Below, piece by piece: positions 7,990-17,533 of a DNA stretch of 64,000 nt (position 1 is its first letter; the number at the start of each line of letters is the position of its first letter). The notes beneath the pieces were generated by a model. That model did no database searches and was not told the DNA's origin. It was given only the letters and a program-made list of their open reading frames with translations. A program made the translations under genes and the position numbers. Location: assembly GCA_023665085.1 (NCBI GenBank), contig JAMPEQ010000002.1, positions 1 through 64,000 on the forward strand, read 5' to 3'. Source of the DNA: Bacteroides sp. (GTDB taxonomy: Bacteria > Bacillota > Clostridia > Oscillospirales > Acutalibacteraceae).

Positions 7990-9267
7990 TTAATATTTCC
8001 ACTTGCCTTTATTGAATTTAATAATATTGTCTGATGACGAGGAGGTATAAATGCAGCTTCCTCTGTAGCTTACATCACTGTCTGCTTTAGCCTTGCCGAA
8101 TAAAAATACATACTGATAGCCATAGCCTACACCGATAGTGGAGGTGCTGTCAGCCTTTGAGGTATAAAGCATTGTTTTGGTTTGCATAGAGTTCATATTA
8201 AGCTCTTTTGCATACATTGTGCCGCCGCTGAGCTCTGTATAATAAAGACGGTTATTATACACAACAGGATAATCTGTTAAAGAACACTTTTCTATAAGAG
8301 TTACTGTTTTTTCAGAGCCGAATTTCTGGCGAATTAAGTTATAGCTTCCGTCCTGCTGCTTTTGGTAATAATAAAAATAACCGCATTCCATATAAAGATT
8401 TACTATTTCATCATTCTTAGTATCATCTTTAAAATAACGCTTACTTCCATTCTTCATATCAACAGTAATGTATTCGGTATATTTTGCAACCTCATCATAC
8501 TGAGTTACAAAAATTCTTGAAAGTGAAATACCCGCAAGCCTAACCTTTTTATCAACAGGTGCAGTATAAATCACATTTTTTTCAAAATCATTTGTTGTAA
8601 TATATCCGACAGAGTTATCCGTTCCTACAAAATAAATCTTATCATTATACAGATACGCAAAAGATATATTATCACATACCGCTATTGCTCCTCCGCCTGA
8701 AACAGCACATCTCTTTAGCTTATTTGTATCTGTATCAATAAAATAAATATAATCACCTAAAACATTAAGACATGCATATTTATAATTGCTGACATCAACA
8801 TCGCTGTTTACTTCTGCATTAGGCTCAAATCTGTAAATACCTTTTCCGGATATACTATAATAAATATAGTTTGAACTATAAGTTATTGCACCATTGGTTT
8901 TATTAAGCAGATTTCCAAGCTGATTTCCCTGAAGAGACGTGTCAAATGCAAAGTCATCAAACTCACTGTAATCGTAATTTTCTCTCCTAGTTGTAGAAGG
9001 TTTTGTAGTAGTTGTTGATGAAGTCGGCTTAGAAGTAGTCTGCCCCAGCACATCCTCTTTAACAAACACCATAACCTGTTCAACCTTATCCTGAGGAATG
9101 ATGCTTTTTATATCATAGTCAGGATCACAGATTTTCATTGTAATTAAAAAAGCTGCAAATGCAACAGCAACTACGCCTATTATCAATAATATCGTTTTAA
9201 AAAAGCTTTTTCTGCGTCTTGCCCTGGCTCTCTTCTTTCTTTCTTTTGCTCTTTTCTTATCATCCAT
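7990..9267 (-). CDS. Membrane-anchored beta-propeller-like protein (DUF5050 type)
   Basis: 425 residues. Residues 1-20 are very basic (Lys/Arg), about 21-44 form a transmembrane anchor, and about 75-95 are a Thr/Ser/Pro linker. The extracellular part carries repeats of the pattern (Y/I)YF-x-(S/D)..(K/R)-(L/I)-(Y/C)-R, such as YIYYSISGKGIYRF, YIYFIDTDTNKLKRC and RLYYTELSGGTMYAKEL. This suggests a beta-propeller of the DUF5050 kind. The role is unknown; such domains usually bind or sense something at the cell surface. Its ATG overlaps the proA stop by one base (TAATG), so it is translationally coupled to proline biosynthesis genes. Confidence 0.7.
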   Translation of the reverse strand: MDDKKRAKERKKRARARRRKSFFKTILLIIGVVAVAFAAFLITMKICDPDYDIKSIIPQDKVEQVMVFVKEDVLGQTTSKPTSSTTTTKPSTTRRENYDYSEFDDFAFDTSLQGNQLGNLLNKTNGAITYSSNYIYYSISGKGIYRFEPNAEVNSDVDVSNYKYACLNVLGDYIYFIDTDTNKLKRCAVSGGGAIAVCDNISFAYLYNDKIYFVGTDNSVGYITTNDFEKNVIYTAPVDKKVRLAGISLSRIFVTQYDEVAKYTEYITVDMKNGSKRYFKDDTKNDEIVNLYMECGYFYYYQKQQDGSYNLIRQKFGSEKTVTLIEKCSLTDYPVVYNNRLYYTELSGGTMYAKELNMNSMQTKTMLYTSKADSTSTIGVGYGYQYVFLFGKAKADSDVSYRGSCIYTSSSSDNIIKFNKGKWKY

Positions 9268-10505
9268 TATCTAATCTGTCCGTTTCCAAAAATCAAATAC
9301 TTTGTCGTTGTCATTTCTTTTAATCCCATAGGTCCTCTCGCATGAAGCTTCTGGGTAGAAATACCAATTTCCGCACCAAGACCGAATTCGCCGCCATCAG
9401 TAAATCTTGTCGACGCATTATGGTATACAGAAGAGCTGTCTATTTTTTGCATAAAAATTCTTGCATTATCGATATTTTCAGTAATAATAGCTTCTGAATG
9501 ACCTGTTGAATTATGATTAATATGATTAATAGCCTCATCAAGACTGTCAACAGTTTTCACACTGATAATATAATCAAGATATTCCATTGAAAAATCAATT
9601 TCATCCGCTGTTTTTATATCAGGGCAAACAGCTCTGGCACGTTCGTCACCGCGAATTTCAACATTTTTTTCATCAAGCCTTGCTTTTATTTCCGGAAGTG
9701 CCTTATCAATAATACCGCTATGAATTACAAGACTTTCGCATGCATTGCACACACCTATGCGCTGAGTTTTAGCATTAAATATTATATTTGCAGCCATATC
9801 AACATCTGCGGTCTCATCAACATAAACATGGCAGTTACCCGAGCCTGTTTCAATTACAGGAACAGTTGAATTTTCAACAACCGCCTGAATTAATGCCTTA
9901 CTTCCTCTTGGAATAAGGCAGTCAAGATATTCTTTCATAGACATAAGTGCTATTGATGAGGCTCTTGACGTATCCTCAACAAGCTGGATTACGTCTTTGG
10001 GCAAGCCTGCCTTTTCTACGGCATTTCTCATGGTTTCTGCTATTGCCTTGTTTGAATTAATAGCTTCCTTGCCGCCACGAAGAATTACGGCATTTCCGCT
10101 TTTAAGGCAAAGACATGCAGCATCAGCTGTAACATTCGGTCTTGCCTCATAAATAATACCTATAACACCCATAGGGCAGGACACCTTTTCTATTTTCAGC
10201 CCATTTGGTCTTTCAACTGTTTCAAGTACTGCACCGCAGGGATCATCCAGCTTTATAACATCATAACAGCTGTCGGAAATACCTTTTATACGTTCCTCGT
10301 TAAGCATTAGTCTGTCAAGAAGTCCCTCGCTCAAGCCTGCTTTTTCACCGTTTTCCAAATCAATTTTATTCTGTTCAATTATATATGCCGAATTCTTTAA
10401 AAGAGCTTTTCCTATTTCAGCAAGTGCTTCATTTTTCTTTTCTGTTGTAACAGAAGTCAGAACTCCTGCTGCTTTTTTTGCTTTAATTCCTAATTCTCTT
10501 AACAT
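9267..10505 (-). CDS. proA: Gamma-glutamyl phosphate reductase
   Basis: 412 residues. It reduces gamma-glutamyl phosphate to glutamate-5-semialdehyde with NADPH, the second step of proline synthesis. Seen: the aldehyde dehydrogenase fold with PMGVIGIIYEARPNVT, SGNAVILRGGKEA, the catalytic Cys in QRIGVCNACESLVIH, and a typical C-terminus (TTTKYLIFGNGQIR). I use the ATG at 10505 because AAGGAAGG lies six bases upstream; the longer reading from 10526 starts inside proB. It follows the proB stop by two bases. Confidence 0.97.
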   Translation of the reverse strand: MLRELGIKAKKAAGVLTSVTTEKKNEALAEIGKALLKNSAYIIEQNKIDLENGEKAGLSEGLLDRLMLNEERIKGISDSCYDVIKLDDPCGAVLETVERPNGLKIEKVSCPMGVIGIIYEARPNVTADAACLCLKSGNAVILRGGKEAINSNKAIAETMRNAVEKAGLPKDVIQLVEDTSRASSIALMSMKEYLDCLIPRGSKALIQAVVENSTVPVIETGSGNCHVYVDETADVDMAANIIFNAKTQRIGVCNACESLVIHSGIIDKALPEIKARLDEKNVEIRGDERARAVCPDIKTADEIDFSMEYLDYIISVKTVDSLDEAINHINHNSTGHSEAIITENIDNARIFMQKIDSSSVYHNASTRFTDGGEFGLGAEIGISTQKLHARGPMGLKEMTTTKYLIFGNGQIR

Positions 10506-10507
10506 AA

Positions 10508-11296
10508 TTAACCTTCCTTTGCACAAAAGTATGTACCGATTCTTTCTCCTGATAAAGCTTTATAAATTGATGTAGGCTTCTCGCCGTTCATAATAATTAC
10601 GGGTATTCCTGAATCATTTGCAATACCGGCTGCCTTTATTTTGGTAACAAAACCGCCTGTTCCCTTTTCACCGGCATCTCCTGCAACCTTATATATACTG
10701 TCATCAATTTGTTCTACAACCGAAATAAGCTCGGCATTAGGATTTTTACTTGGATTATCGTTATAGAGTCCGTCAGTATCAGTCAATAATATAAGCAGGT
10801 CAGCATTTATCAGCTGAGCCACCGAAGCACTGAGACAATCGTTGTCACCATTCAAAAGCTCCTCAACATAAACAGAGTCATTTTCGTTTACAATCGGAAG
10901 AGAATCGTAATCAAGAAGCTGATTAAATGTATCAAGCAAGTGATTTTTTTCTATAGGATGATCAAGAGTATCTGCAGTAAGAAGAATCTGACTTACAGTT
11001 ATACCGTATTCAGAGAACAATTTATCATAAAGAAACATCAGCTCACACTGCCCTATTGCAGCGGATGCCTGAAGTCCCGGAGTTGTGGACGGCTTTCTTG
11101 CAAAGCCAAGCTTAACCGCACCAACAGCAATAGCTCCGCTGGAAACCAGCACAATTTCGTGACCTTCATTTTTTAAATCAGAAAGCACGGATACAAGCTT
11201 TGCCATTCGTGCAATATTTGTTTTCCCTGTTTTATGAGTAAGAGTTGATGTGCCAACTTTAACTACAATTCGTTTTTTTCCTTCGACCTTCGCCAT
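10508..11296 (-). CDS. proB: Glutamate 5-kinase, short form without PUA domain
   Basis: 262 residues from the ATG at 11296. A GGAG lies about 9 nt upstream, and the longer reading from 11380 has a hydrophobic extension not typical of the family. It phosphorylates glutamate, the committed and usually proline-inhibited step. Seen: the amino acid kinase fold with RIVVKVGTSTL, LVSSGAIAVG, NENDSVYVEEL, LTDTDGLYNDNP and GTGGFVTKIKAA. Many bacterial ProB proteins are about 365 residues with a C-terminal PUA domain; here the protein ends after the kinase. First gene of the operon, divergent from ypeB. A weak promoter, TTGTGC-N17-TAATAA, lies upstream. Confidence 0.95.
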   Translation of the reverse strand: MAKVEGKKRIVVKVGTSTLTHKTGKTNIARMAKLVSVLSDLKNEGHEIVLVSSGAIAVGAVKLGFARKPSTTPGLQASAAIGQCELMFLYDKLFSEYGITVSQILLTADTLDHPIEKNHLLDTFNQLLDYDSLPIVNENDSVYVEELLNGDNDCLSASVAQLINADLLILLTDTDGLYNDNPSKNPNAELISVVEQIDDSIYKVAGDAGEKGTGGFVTKIKAAGIANDSGIPVIIMNGEKPTSIYKALSGERIGTYFCAKEG

Positions 11297-11413
11297 AACA
11301 TACTGCTCCATTGTAATATAATTATTAGTATTGTAACACATAACGCACAACAATAAAATATTTTTTTGTATATTTTTCAAAAAAACAGTAAAAATAGTCT
11401 AGGGTGAACAATT

Positions 11414-12739
11414 ATGACTAAACGATCTTATGTAAGAATAATATCTTTTTCACTGGCAATAGTATTAACGCTGGGCTCGCTTGCTTTAATTAATATGACT
11501 ACAGCAACCAGCTATAAAGCACAGCTTGAAAATTCTTATCAGCAAAGTCTTAATGAATTATCGGAAAATTTGGATTCAATAGAAACTAATCTGAAAAAAA
11601 GTATATATTCATCATCAGACAAAATGCTGCTTGAAATAAGCTCTGATTTGTATGCCGAATGCAGCGAAGCCAAAGAAGCATTATCAAGACTGCCTGTATC
11701 ACAAATGAATTTAGGCTCAACATACAAATTCATCAGTCAGGCAAGCGACTATGCAAATTTCATTGCGCAAAAAATTGCATCGGGAGAAAAAATAAGTGAC
11801 GAAGAGCATAAAAATCTTTGTACTCTTATGAATTATTCAGAAAAGCTAAACGACTCAGTAAGTGCAATGGCAACAGTTGCAAATAATGGAGGCGTTATTA
11901 CAAACAGCAACCTTAAAGCAAGTGAAATAGAGGTAAAAACGCTTTCGACCAACATGTCAACAGCTGAAGATGCATTTAAGGATTATCCTACTCTTCTTTA
12001 TGACGGACCGTTTGCCGATGCTGTGTTAAACAGAGAGGCCGCCTTAATTAAGGACAAGGACACTTTCAGTAAAAATGAAGCACAGGACATTGCTGCAAAT
12101 GCTATTGGTGTATCAAGTAAAGAAATCAGCTTTGAATCCGAAGAAAAGGGCTCTATTCCCTGCTACGTATTCACCTATGGTCAACGAACAATAGGGGTTA
12201 CAAAAAAGGGCGGATATATAGCATATATTCTTTATTCAGGCAAAATCACTAAGTCAACTATCAACGAGGACAATGCTGTTAATCTTGCAAAAAACTATCT
12301 GTCAGGGCTGGGATATGAAAACATGACACCAAGCTATCATATGACTGCGGATAATATTTGCATAATTAACTTTGCATATAAAACCGGAAACACAATCTAT
12401 TACAGTGATTTAATTAAAGTCGGCGTTGCAATGAGCAACGGCAAGATTGTATCACTGGAGGCAGAAGGATATATAACAAACCATTTAAACAGATCAGATT
12501 TTAAGCCGTCTGTTTCAGAGGGAAAGGCAAAACAGCTTGTAAGCTCATATCTTACAGTTATTGACAGCAAGCAATGTGTGATTCCTAAAAACAACGGAAC
12601 AGAAAAGAAGTGTATCGAGCTTCACTGTGAAAGCAAGGACACAAATGAAGAGGTACTTGTATATCTTAATGCAGATACAGGTGTCGAAGAGGACATTATG
12701 CTGCTGCTCTACAGTGACGGAGGAACTCTTACAAAATAA
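11414..12739 (+). CDS. ypeB: Spore germination protein YpeB
   Basis: 441 residues. In Bacillus YpeB accompanies and protects the cortex-lytic enzyme SleB in the dormant spore. Seen: an N-terminal membrane anchor (about 7-27), a helical region (about 30-190), and C-terminal PepSY-like repeats, including the DAVNLAKNYLSGLGYENMTPSY and SEGKAKQLVSSYL helices. AGGGTGA precedes the ATG. No sleB is visible in the window, so the usual partner must be elsewhere. A TGTATA...AAATAGT pair upstream only loosely resembles a forespore promoter. The small lipoprotein gene follows 53 nt downstream. Confidence 0.88.
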   Translation: MTKRSYVRIISFSLAIVLTLGSLALINMTTATSYKAQLENSYQQSLNELSENLDSIETNLKKSIYSSSDKMLLEISSDLYAECSEAKEALSRLPVSQMNLGSTYKFISQASDYANFIAQKIASGEKISDEEHKNLCTLMNYSEKLNDSVSAMATVANNGGVITNSNLKASEIEVKTLSTNMSTAEDAFKDYPTLLYDGPFADAVLNREAALIKDKDTFSKNEAQDIAANAIGVSSKEISFESEEKGSIPCYVFTYGQRTIGVTKKGGYIAYILYSGKITKSTINEDNAVNLAKNYLSGLGYENMTPSYHMTADNICIINFAYKTGNTIYYSDLIKVGVAMSNGKIVSLEAEGYITNHLNRSDFKPSVSEGKAKQLVSSYLTVIDSKQCVIPKNNGTEKKCIELHCESKDTNEEVLVYLNADTGVEEDIMLLLYSDGGTLTK

Positions 12740-12792
12740 ATGTATAAAATAATTAAAAACAGACAAACTATATTTTGAAAGGAAGTAACATT

Positions 12793-13131
12793 ATGAAAAA
12801 CAAAATTTTTATTATTGCAATGGCTGTTGCTGTAATTGCAACTGTCTTTATGGGATGTTCAAAGGATGACGGAAAAATTACTACAAATGACACTACAGTA
12901 ACCACATCTACAACAAGAAGGGATACAACCAACAATACAGCAAATGACACAACCAATAATGATGATAACCAAGCCACTGACAGAAACGGAAATACTGATA
13001 CTACAAACGAAATGGAATCACGAGCTGACAAAGTTGGTGATGACATTGGCCAGGGTGCAGACGACGTTGCTGACGGTGTCGGCGGAGCTGTAGATGAAGC
13101 AGGCAACGCTGTAAAAGACGCGCTGGATTAA
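12793..13131 (+). CDS. Small secreted lipoprotein
   Basis: 112 residues from the ATG at 12793, chosen for AAAGGAAG just upstream; an ATG at 12775 would remove the clean signal peptide. There is a signal with lipobox FMGC (Cys near residue 20), a Thr/Asn/Asp-rich linker (about 25-70), and a C-terminal amphipathic segment rich in Asp, Gly and Ala (DDIGQGADDVADGVGGAV), predicted helical. No family is recognised. It may be co-transcribed with ypeB (53 nt gap), so a spore-surface role is possible but unproven. Confidence 0.75.
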   Translation: MKNKIFIIAMAVAVIATVFMGCSKDDGKITTNDTTVTTSTTRRDTTNNTANDTTNNDDNQATDRNGNTDTTNEMESRADKVGDDIGQGADDVADGVGGAVDEAGNAVKDALD

Positions 13132-13161
13132 AATTAAATAAATATGAGAAAATATAAAAAA

Positions 13162-13200
13162 TATGCACCCCGAAAGCCGTCTGACTTTTGGGGTGCATAA
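13162..13200. terminator. Strong bidirectional terminator
   Basis: A 15-bp stem (TATGCACCCCGAAAG with CTTTTGGGGTGCATA, one G-T pair) and 7-nt loop. The best T-run is on the minus strand (kinase gene), and the convergent lipoprotein gene also ends here. Confidence 0.9.
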
Positions 13201-13208
13201 AACTTTTA

Positions 13209-14303
13209 TTATAAAGATTTTATAATTTCTTTCATCTCGTCCATATGAACTTCCATATCAGCTACTAGTGCAAATTGATTTTTTGCTCTTACTAGATTGT
13301 GTTCAGGATAAACTGTTTTAAAATATGTATCACCGTTAATATAATCTGTCAAAAATCTCATACCGCACTCAAATGTCATGAGCTTGGCTGAAAATGCAAG
13401 ATTGTCAATTTCACACTGATTAAAGCTTTCTCCCGCCTGACTTAAAAAGCCTTTTGCATAAGCCTTAAAATAATCAAGATTTATTTTAACCTTATCAAAA
13501 TTATCATCATCTTCTGCACAGGTATTTGCTCCGAAACGAATCGAGTCACCAAAGTCATACAAGGCAAGACCGGGCATTACAGTATCAAGATCAATAACAC
13601 AGATTGCGTCATCCGTATCCTTATCAAACATAACATTATTAAGCTTAGTATCATTATGAGTAACCCTGATAGGAAGCTTACCGCTGTTAATCAAATCAAC
13701 AAGCACACGGCAATCATTTTTACGAGCTTTGACAAACTCTATTTCATCAGCACATAAAGCTGCTCTCCCGCTTAAATTGTTTTCGACAGCAGGAATAAAT
13801 TCATTTTCATATCTCCAAATTGTGTTATGAAAATCAGGAATTGTTTCTGATAATGTTGTTGCAGGAAAGTCAGAAAGATAACGCTGAAATTTGCCGAAGG
13901 CAATTCCGCTTTTTTCAAAAATTTCAGGTGTGTCAACACTGTCATGACTTATGCTGTTATCAACAAATATATATGCACGGTAACAAGCACCATCATTATC
14001 CTTAAAATACTTATTGCCGTCTACAGTTCTTATATAATGCAGTGTTTCTCTATTTGGATCACCATTATTGGCTTTTATCTTTTCTCTTAGAAATGAGGTA
14101 ACAGCAAATACATTATCCATCAGTGCATCAATATTTTTAAATACATTTGTATTTATCTGCTGAATTATATACTTATTTTCTTTACCATTATCATCGAAAA
14201 AAGCAATATATGTTGTATTAATATGACCGGAGCCAAAAATTTTATAATGTACAAGATTGCCTTGGAAACAAAAATTCTCAATAATACTTTTTACATTATC
14301 CAT
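13209..14303 (-). CDS. Phosphotransferase-family sugar kinase, NahK-like
   Basis: 364 residues from the ATG at 14303 (AAAGGAG seven bases upstream; the ATG at 14333 lacks a site). It belongs to the APH/choline kinase fold: an ATP-binding N-lobe with GSGHINTTYIA (about 24-34), the catalytic loop THNDTKLNN (His216, Asp218, Asn222) and the metal site VIDLDTV (Asp238, Asp240). The catalytic loop and overall layout resemble N-acetylhexosamine 1-kinase, which makes GlcNAc/GalNAc-1-phosphate in mucin sugar salvage. No lacto-N-biose phosphorylase gene is adjacent, so the substrate is an inference. It stands alone between terminators. Confidence 0.75.
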   Translation of the reverse strand: MDNVKSIIENFCFQGNLVHYKIFGSGHINTTYIAFFDDNGKENKYIIQQINTNVFKNIDALMDNVFAVTSFLREKIKANNGDPNRETLHYIRTVDGNKYFKDNDGACYRAYIFVDNSISHDSVDTPEIFEKSGIAFGKFQRYLSDFPATTLSETIPDFHNTIWRYENEFIPAVENNLSGRAALCADEIEFVKARKNDCRVLVDLINSGKLPIRVTHNDTKLNNVMFDKDTDDAICVIDLDTVMPGLALYDFGDSIRFGANTCAEDDDNFDKVKINLDYFKAYAKGFLSQAGESFNQCEIDNLAFSAKLMTFECGMRFLTDYINGDTYFKTVYPEHNLVRAKNQFALVADMEVHMDEMKEIIKSL

Positions 14304-14349
14304 ACCAATTCTCCTTTGGATAAATTTTAACACAATTATAATAAATATG

Positions 14350-14391
14350 CAACAAAAAATCCCATAAGGCTGGCCATATAGGATTTTTAAG
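14350..14391 (-). terminator. Terminator of the export operon
   Basis: An imperfect stem with AAAAATCC / GGATTTTT outer and TGGC / GCC inner pairs, with a T-run on the minus strand, located 26 nt after the permease stop. Confidence 0.75.
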
Positions 14392-14416
14392 ATATTATAT
14401 ACTTAATCTATAGAAT

Positions 14417-15670
14417 TTATTCACTTCTAAGTGCATCAATCGGACTCATCTGTGCTGCCTTTTTAGCAGGATAAATTCCGAAGAACAATCCTACACCGCT
14501 GGAGAACATAAGTGCAACAAGAATAAGCCACCATGTTATATTAGGAGTTATATCAATAATTGAGCAAGCTGCAAATGCACCCGCTACTCCAATTGCAACA
14601 CCTATTAAACCGCCAATAAGGCAAAGTATAATTGATTCAGTCAAAAACTGCATTGTTATTACTCTTGTTTTTGCACCAAGTGATTTTCTGATACCGATTT
14701 CCCTTGTTCGTTCAGTTACGGAAACAAGCATAATATTCATTACACCTATACCGCCAACAATAAGTGAAATTGCACCTACACAGGCAATAAACGCAGTAAG
14801 TACAGAAACAATTACATCAACAATTTCAATATATGTTGCCATATTCTGTGCTGTATACATATTATTTGAAAAATTTCCGTGAGCTGATTTAAGATAGTTT
14901 ACAGTCGCATTTCCCACTGCATCATAATCCTGTCCTTCTTCAGCAATAACAAACACACTGCTGAGTTTTGCATCAGCACCTGTAATTTCAGTAAGCGTTG
15001 TACATGGCATAAATAATGCTACTATAACCTCATCCGTACCTGTAGAAAACATCTGTGACATCATATCATTTCCGCCGCCCATAGAGCCTGCCATTGCATC
15101 AATATTTGCCACTCCGCAAATCTTAATCTTCATTGACTTACCGCTTGAGCTGACAGTCACATATTCATTTGTAACATCCTGATAGCCAAATGCATTTTCT
15201 GCAGATGTTGTACCTATTACCGCAACCGGAGCATTAGCATCATATTCTTCATCAGTAAAAAATCTGCCGTAAGAAACATTGCTGGTCATAGCAAACTGAA
15301 CATCACTGTTTACACCGATCAGCATTGCAGTTGCATCTTTAGCTGTTTTATCAATTGTTGCTCTGCCGAAGCCCATAAGCATTGGTGAGCAATGCTCAAC
15401 ACCATTAACCTTTTCCTTGATATTTTGAACATCATTAAGTGTAATATAATCACTATCAGCGGCAGAGGCAGCATCAACGCTGACCATAACTGCATTAGAG
15501 CCCATATCTTCAATAAGGCCGACAATGTAATCTCTTACACCTGTACCCGCACCGATAATCATAATTACAGAGCTGATACCGATAATTATACCCAGCATTG
15601 TAAGAAGACTGCGCATCCAGTTTGCTTTTATACACTTTATAGCGATTTTCAAACTTTCATTAATATTCAC
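14417..15670 (-). CDS. MacB/FtsX-type ABC transporter permease
   Basis: 417 residues. An N-terminal transmembrane helix (about 18-42, RSLLTMLGIIIGISSVIMI) is followed by an extracytoplasmic MacB core domain (about 45-270) and three C-terminal helices of the FtsX domain, with MNIMLVSVTERTREIGIRKSLGA between the first and second. Such permeases act with an adaptor protein and a separate ATPase to export peptides or antibiotics, or to transmit signals. The adaptor gene is 15 nt upstream, but no ATPase gene is present in this operon. Confidence 0.92.
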   Translation of the reverse strand: MNINESLKIAIKCIKANWMRSLLTMLGIIIGISSVIMIIGAGTGVRDYIVGLIEDMGSNAVMVSVDAASAADSDYITLNDVQNIKEKVNGVEHCSPMLMGFGRATIDKTAKDATAMLIGVNSDVQFAMTSNVSYGRFFTDEEYDANAPVAVIGTTSAENAFGYQDVTNEYVTVSSSGKSMKIKICGVANIDAMAGSMGGGNDMMSQMFSTGTDEVIVALFMPCTTLTEITGADAKLSSVFVIAEEGQDYDAVGNATVNYLKSAHGNFSNNMYTAQNMATYIEIVDVIVSVLTAFIACVGAISLIVGGIGVMNIMLVSVTERTREIGIRKSLGAKTRVITMQFLTESIILCLIGGLIGVAIGVAGAFAACSIIDITPNITWWLILVALMFSSGVGLFFGIYPAKKAAQMSPIDALRSE

Positions 15671-15685
15671 TCTAAAGTCTCCTTA

Positions 15686-17482
15686 CTATTTATCTGCTGC
15701 AACCTTTACTTTGAAAGTATCATCTTCATATGTGCTTTCAGGAGCAGAAATAATCTTGTCTCCTATCTTAAGACCTGAAATAACCTGATAGCTTGTATCA
15801 GATGTAGCACCGATTTCAATCTGAGTCTTTGTAACAGTGCTTTCTTCATCATTATAAAGATATACATAAGAGCCTGTTTTCTCAAGCTTTATTGATTCAA
15901 TAGGCACTACTGTTACGCCAATATATTCGCCTGTTTTAATCTGAACACTTGCAGTAAATCCTGGTATAATGTTTTCATCAGTGTCCTTAATTTCAATTTG
16001 ACACTTTACACCTGCTCCTGAAGAAGTAAGACTTGAAAGACCGCTGATACCTGCCATTGAACCAACGCTGTCAAGAATTGATCCCTCTGAGCCTCCTGTT
16101 GCAGTAGGTGCAACAGAAACAACCTCACCGTCATACTCTCCGTAAGCTGTCTTGATATCAACGGACATACCAACCTTAACCTTATGAACATCATGCTCGC
16201 TGAGACTTACCTCAGCAATCATAGTATCAAGATTTTCAAGAGTAATTCCTGACTGAAGCATAGTAGCCTGTGTCTCAGGAGTTACATCAACTTTTGTAAT
16301 TGTGCCGTCAAAAGCAGCAGTCCAGCCTGCTTCAAGATCAGCCTTCTGCTTTGTTAAAATATCCAATGCTTTTTTAGAGGCATCAACAGCTGTTTTCTGA
16401 GTTGAAAGTACAGTATCATTAGACTGAACACTAAATACAGCATACTGCGCATACTTAGCAGCAAGCTGAATTTCTGCAGAAGTAAGAGTAACATTTTTTG
16501 AATTTAATGCTGTGTCTGTTATAGCCTGAAAATCTATAGAAGCTACTGCAGCTTCAACCATCTTTACAGCCATATCACTTTCAATAAGAAGGTTTGCAGC
16601 GTCAATAACGCCCTCCTTCATTGCTTCAGACAAAGCATCTCCTACCTGCTTTGCGATTGCATTGCTGTCAGTTTCACCGTTGCCGAGTGCTTTTGAAATT
16701 GTATCTGCAATGATTTCAGTTGTTTTAGTAAGAGTACTTAGATCATTTGTAATCTGAGCAAGTGTTTTATTAAGATTTTCAAGCTCTTCTGCGAGACCGC
16801 CCAAATTAGAACCTGCCGAAGTAGTAGGGATAGTTACAGACGGCAAAGTAGAATTATCGTTTGAAACACTTGGTAAAGACGGCTGAGTCGGCTTTTCGGT
16901 TGATTCAGAAGGTTTAACTGTACTGCTTGCAACCTGTGTAGTTGTCTTAGCAGTAGTTTTTTTAGCTGTTGTTGAATTTTTTGCTGTAGTTTTCTTAATT
17001 GTTGTTTTCTTTGTAGTTGTAGTTTTTTCCAGCTTAGCTATCTTCTTTTCAAGAGAAGCAATTTCTTTTTTGAGCTGCTTAGCGTTGTTCTTTGCCGTAT
17101 TATGACTTTTTTCTGCCGAATTATACTCTTTGAGAGCAGCACTGTAGCTTGACTGAAGCGAGCTTATTTCACCGTCAAGATTTGAAACATCAAAGGTTGC
17201 AAGAACATCACCCTTTTTCACTGTATCGCCAACCTTGACAAATACTTCTTTAACAGTTGCCACAGTACCAGCTTTATATTCTTTTACTGCACCTGATGTT
17301 ACATCACCTGTAAGTGAAACAGTTTCGTAAATATCACCTGTTGTAATAGTATGTAATTTCTTTACCTGTACAACATCGCCTGAGCCTGCGAAAGCAAAAA
17401 TTGCTCCGGCAAGAATTGCAATAACAAGTACAATACAAATCGGTATTATTACCTTTTTCTTACTCTTTTTTACTGTTGCCAT
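15686..17482 (-). CDS. Membrane fusion (adaptor) protein of an export system
   Basis: 598 residues: membrane anchor (about 12-32), biotinyl-lipoyl-like half motif (VKVGDTVKKGDVLATFD, about 80-96), coiled coil (about 110-155), a Lys/Thr-rich linker (TTTKKTTIKKTTAKNSTTA), a long helical insert, then the second lipoyl half and a beta-barrel (LSEHDVHKVKVGMSVDIKT). This is the HlyD/MacA-type adaptor of Gram-positive MacB systems. The Thr/Lys linker and extra helical insert make it longer than usual MacA-like proteins (about 400). It is first in a two-gene operon with the permease and has its own strong promoter. Confidence 0.88.
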   Translation of the reverse strand: MATVKKSKKKVIIPICIVLVIAILAGAIFAFAGSGDVVQVKKLHTITTGDIYETVSLTGDVTSGAVKEYKAGTVATVKEVFVKVGDTVKKGDVLATFDVSNLDGEISSLQSSYSAALKEYNSAEKSHNTAKNNAKQLKKEIASLEKKIAKLEKTTTTKKTTIKKTTAKNSTTAKKTTAKTTTQVASSTVKPSESTEKPTQPSLPSVSNDNSTLPSVTIPTTSAGSNLGGLAEELENLNKTLAQITNDLSTLTKTTEIIADTISKALGNGETDSNAIAKQVGDALSEAMKEGVIDAANLLIESDMAVKMVEAAVASIDFQAITDTALNSKNVTLTSAEIQLAAKYAQYAVFSVQSNDTVLSTQKTAVDASKKALDILTKQKADLEAGWTAAFDGTITKVDVTPETQATMLQSGITLENLDTMIAEVSLSEHDVHKVKVGMSVDIKTAYGEYDGEVVSVAPTATGGSEGSILDSVGSMAGISGLSSLTSSGAGVKCQIEIKDTDENIIPGFTASVQIKTGEYIGVTVVPIESIKLEKTGSYVYLYNDEESTVTKTQIEIGATSDTSYQVISGLKIGDKIISAPESTYEDDTFKVKVAADK

Positions 17483-17533
17483 AAAAATAACCTCTGCTTT
17501 TATAAATTTTTCTTTTTTATAATTTGCAAGTCA

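Noticed and set aside
12768-13106. 112-residue minus-strand frame
   Set aside because: It is the antisense of the small lipoprotein; the Ser/Val composition mirrors the Asp/Thr codons of the real gene, and it has no ribosome site.
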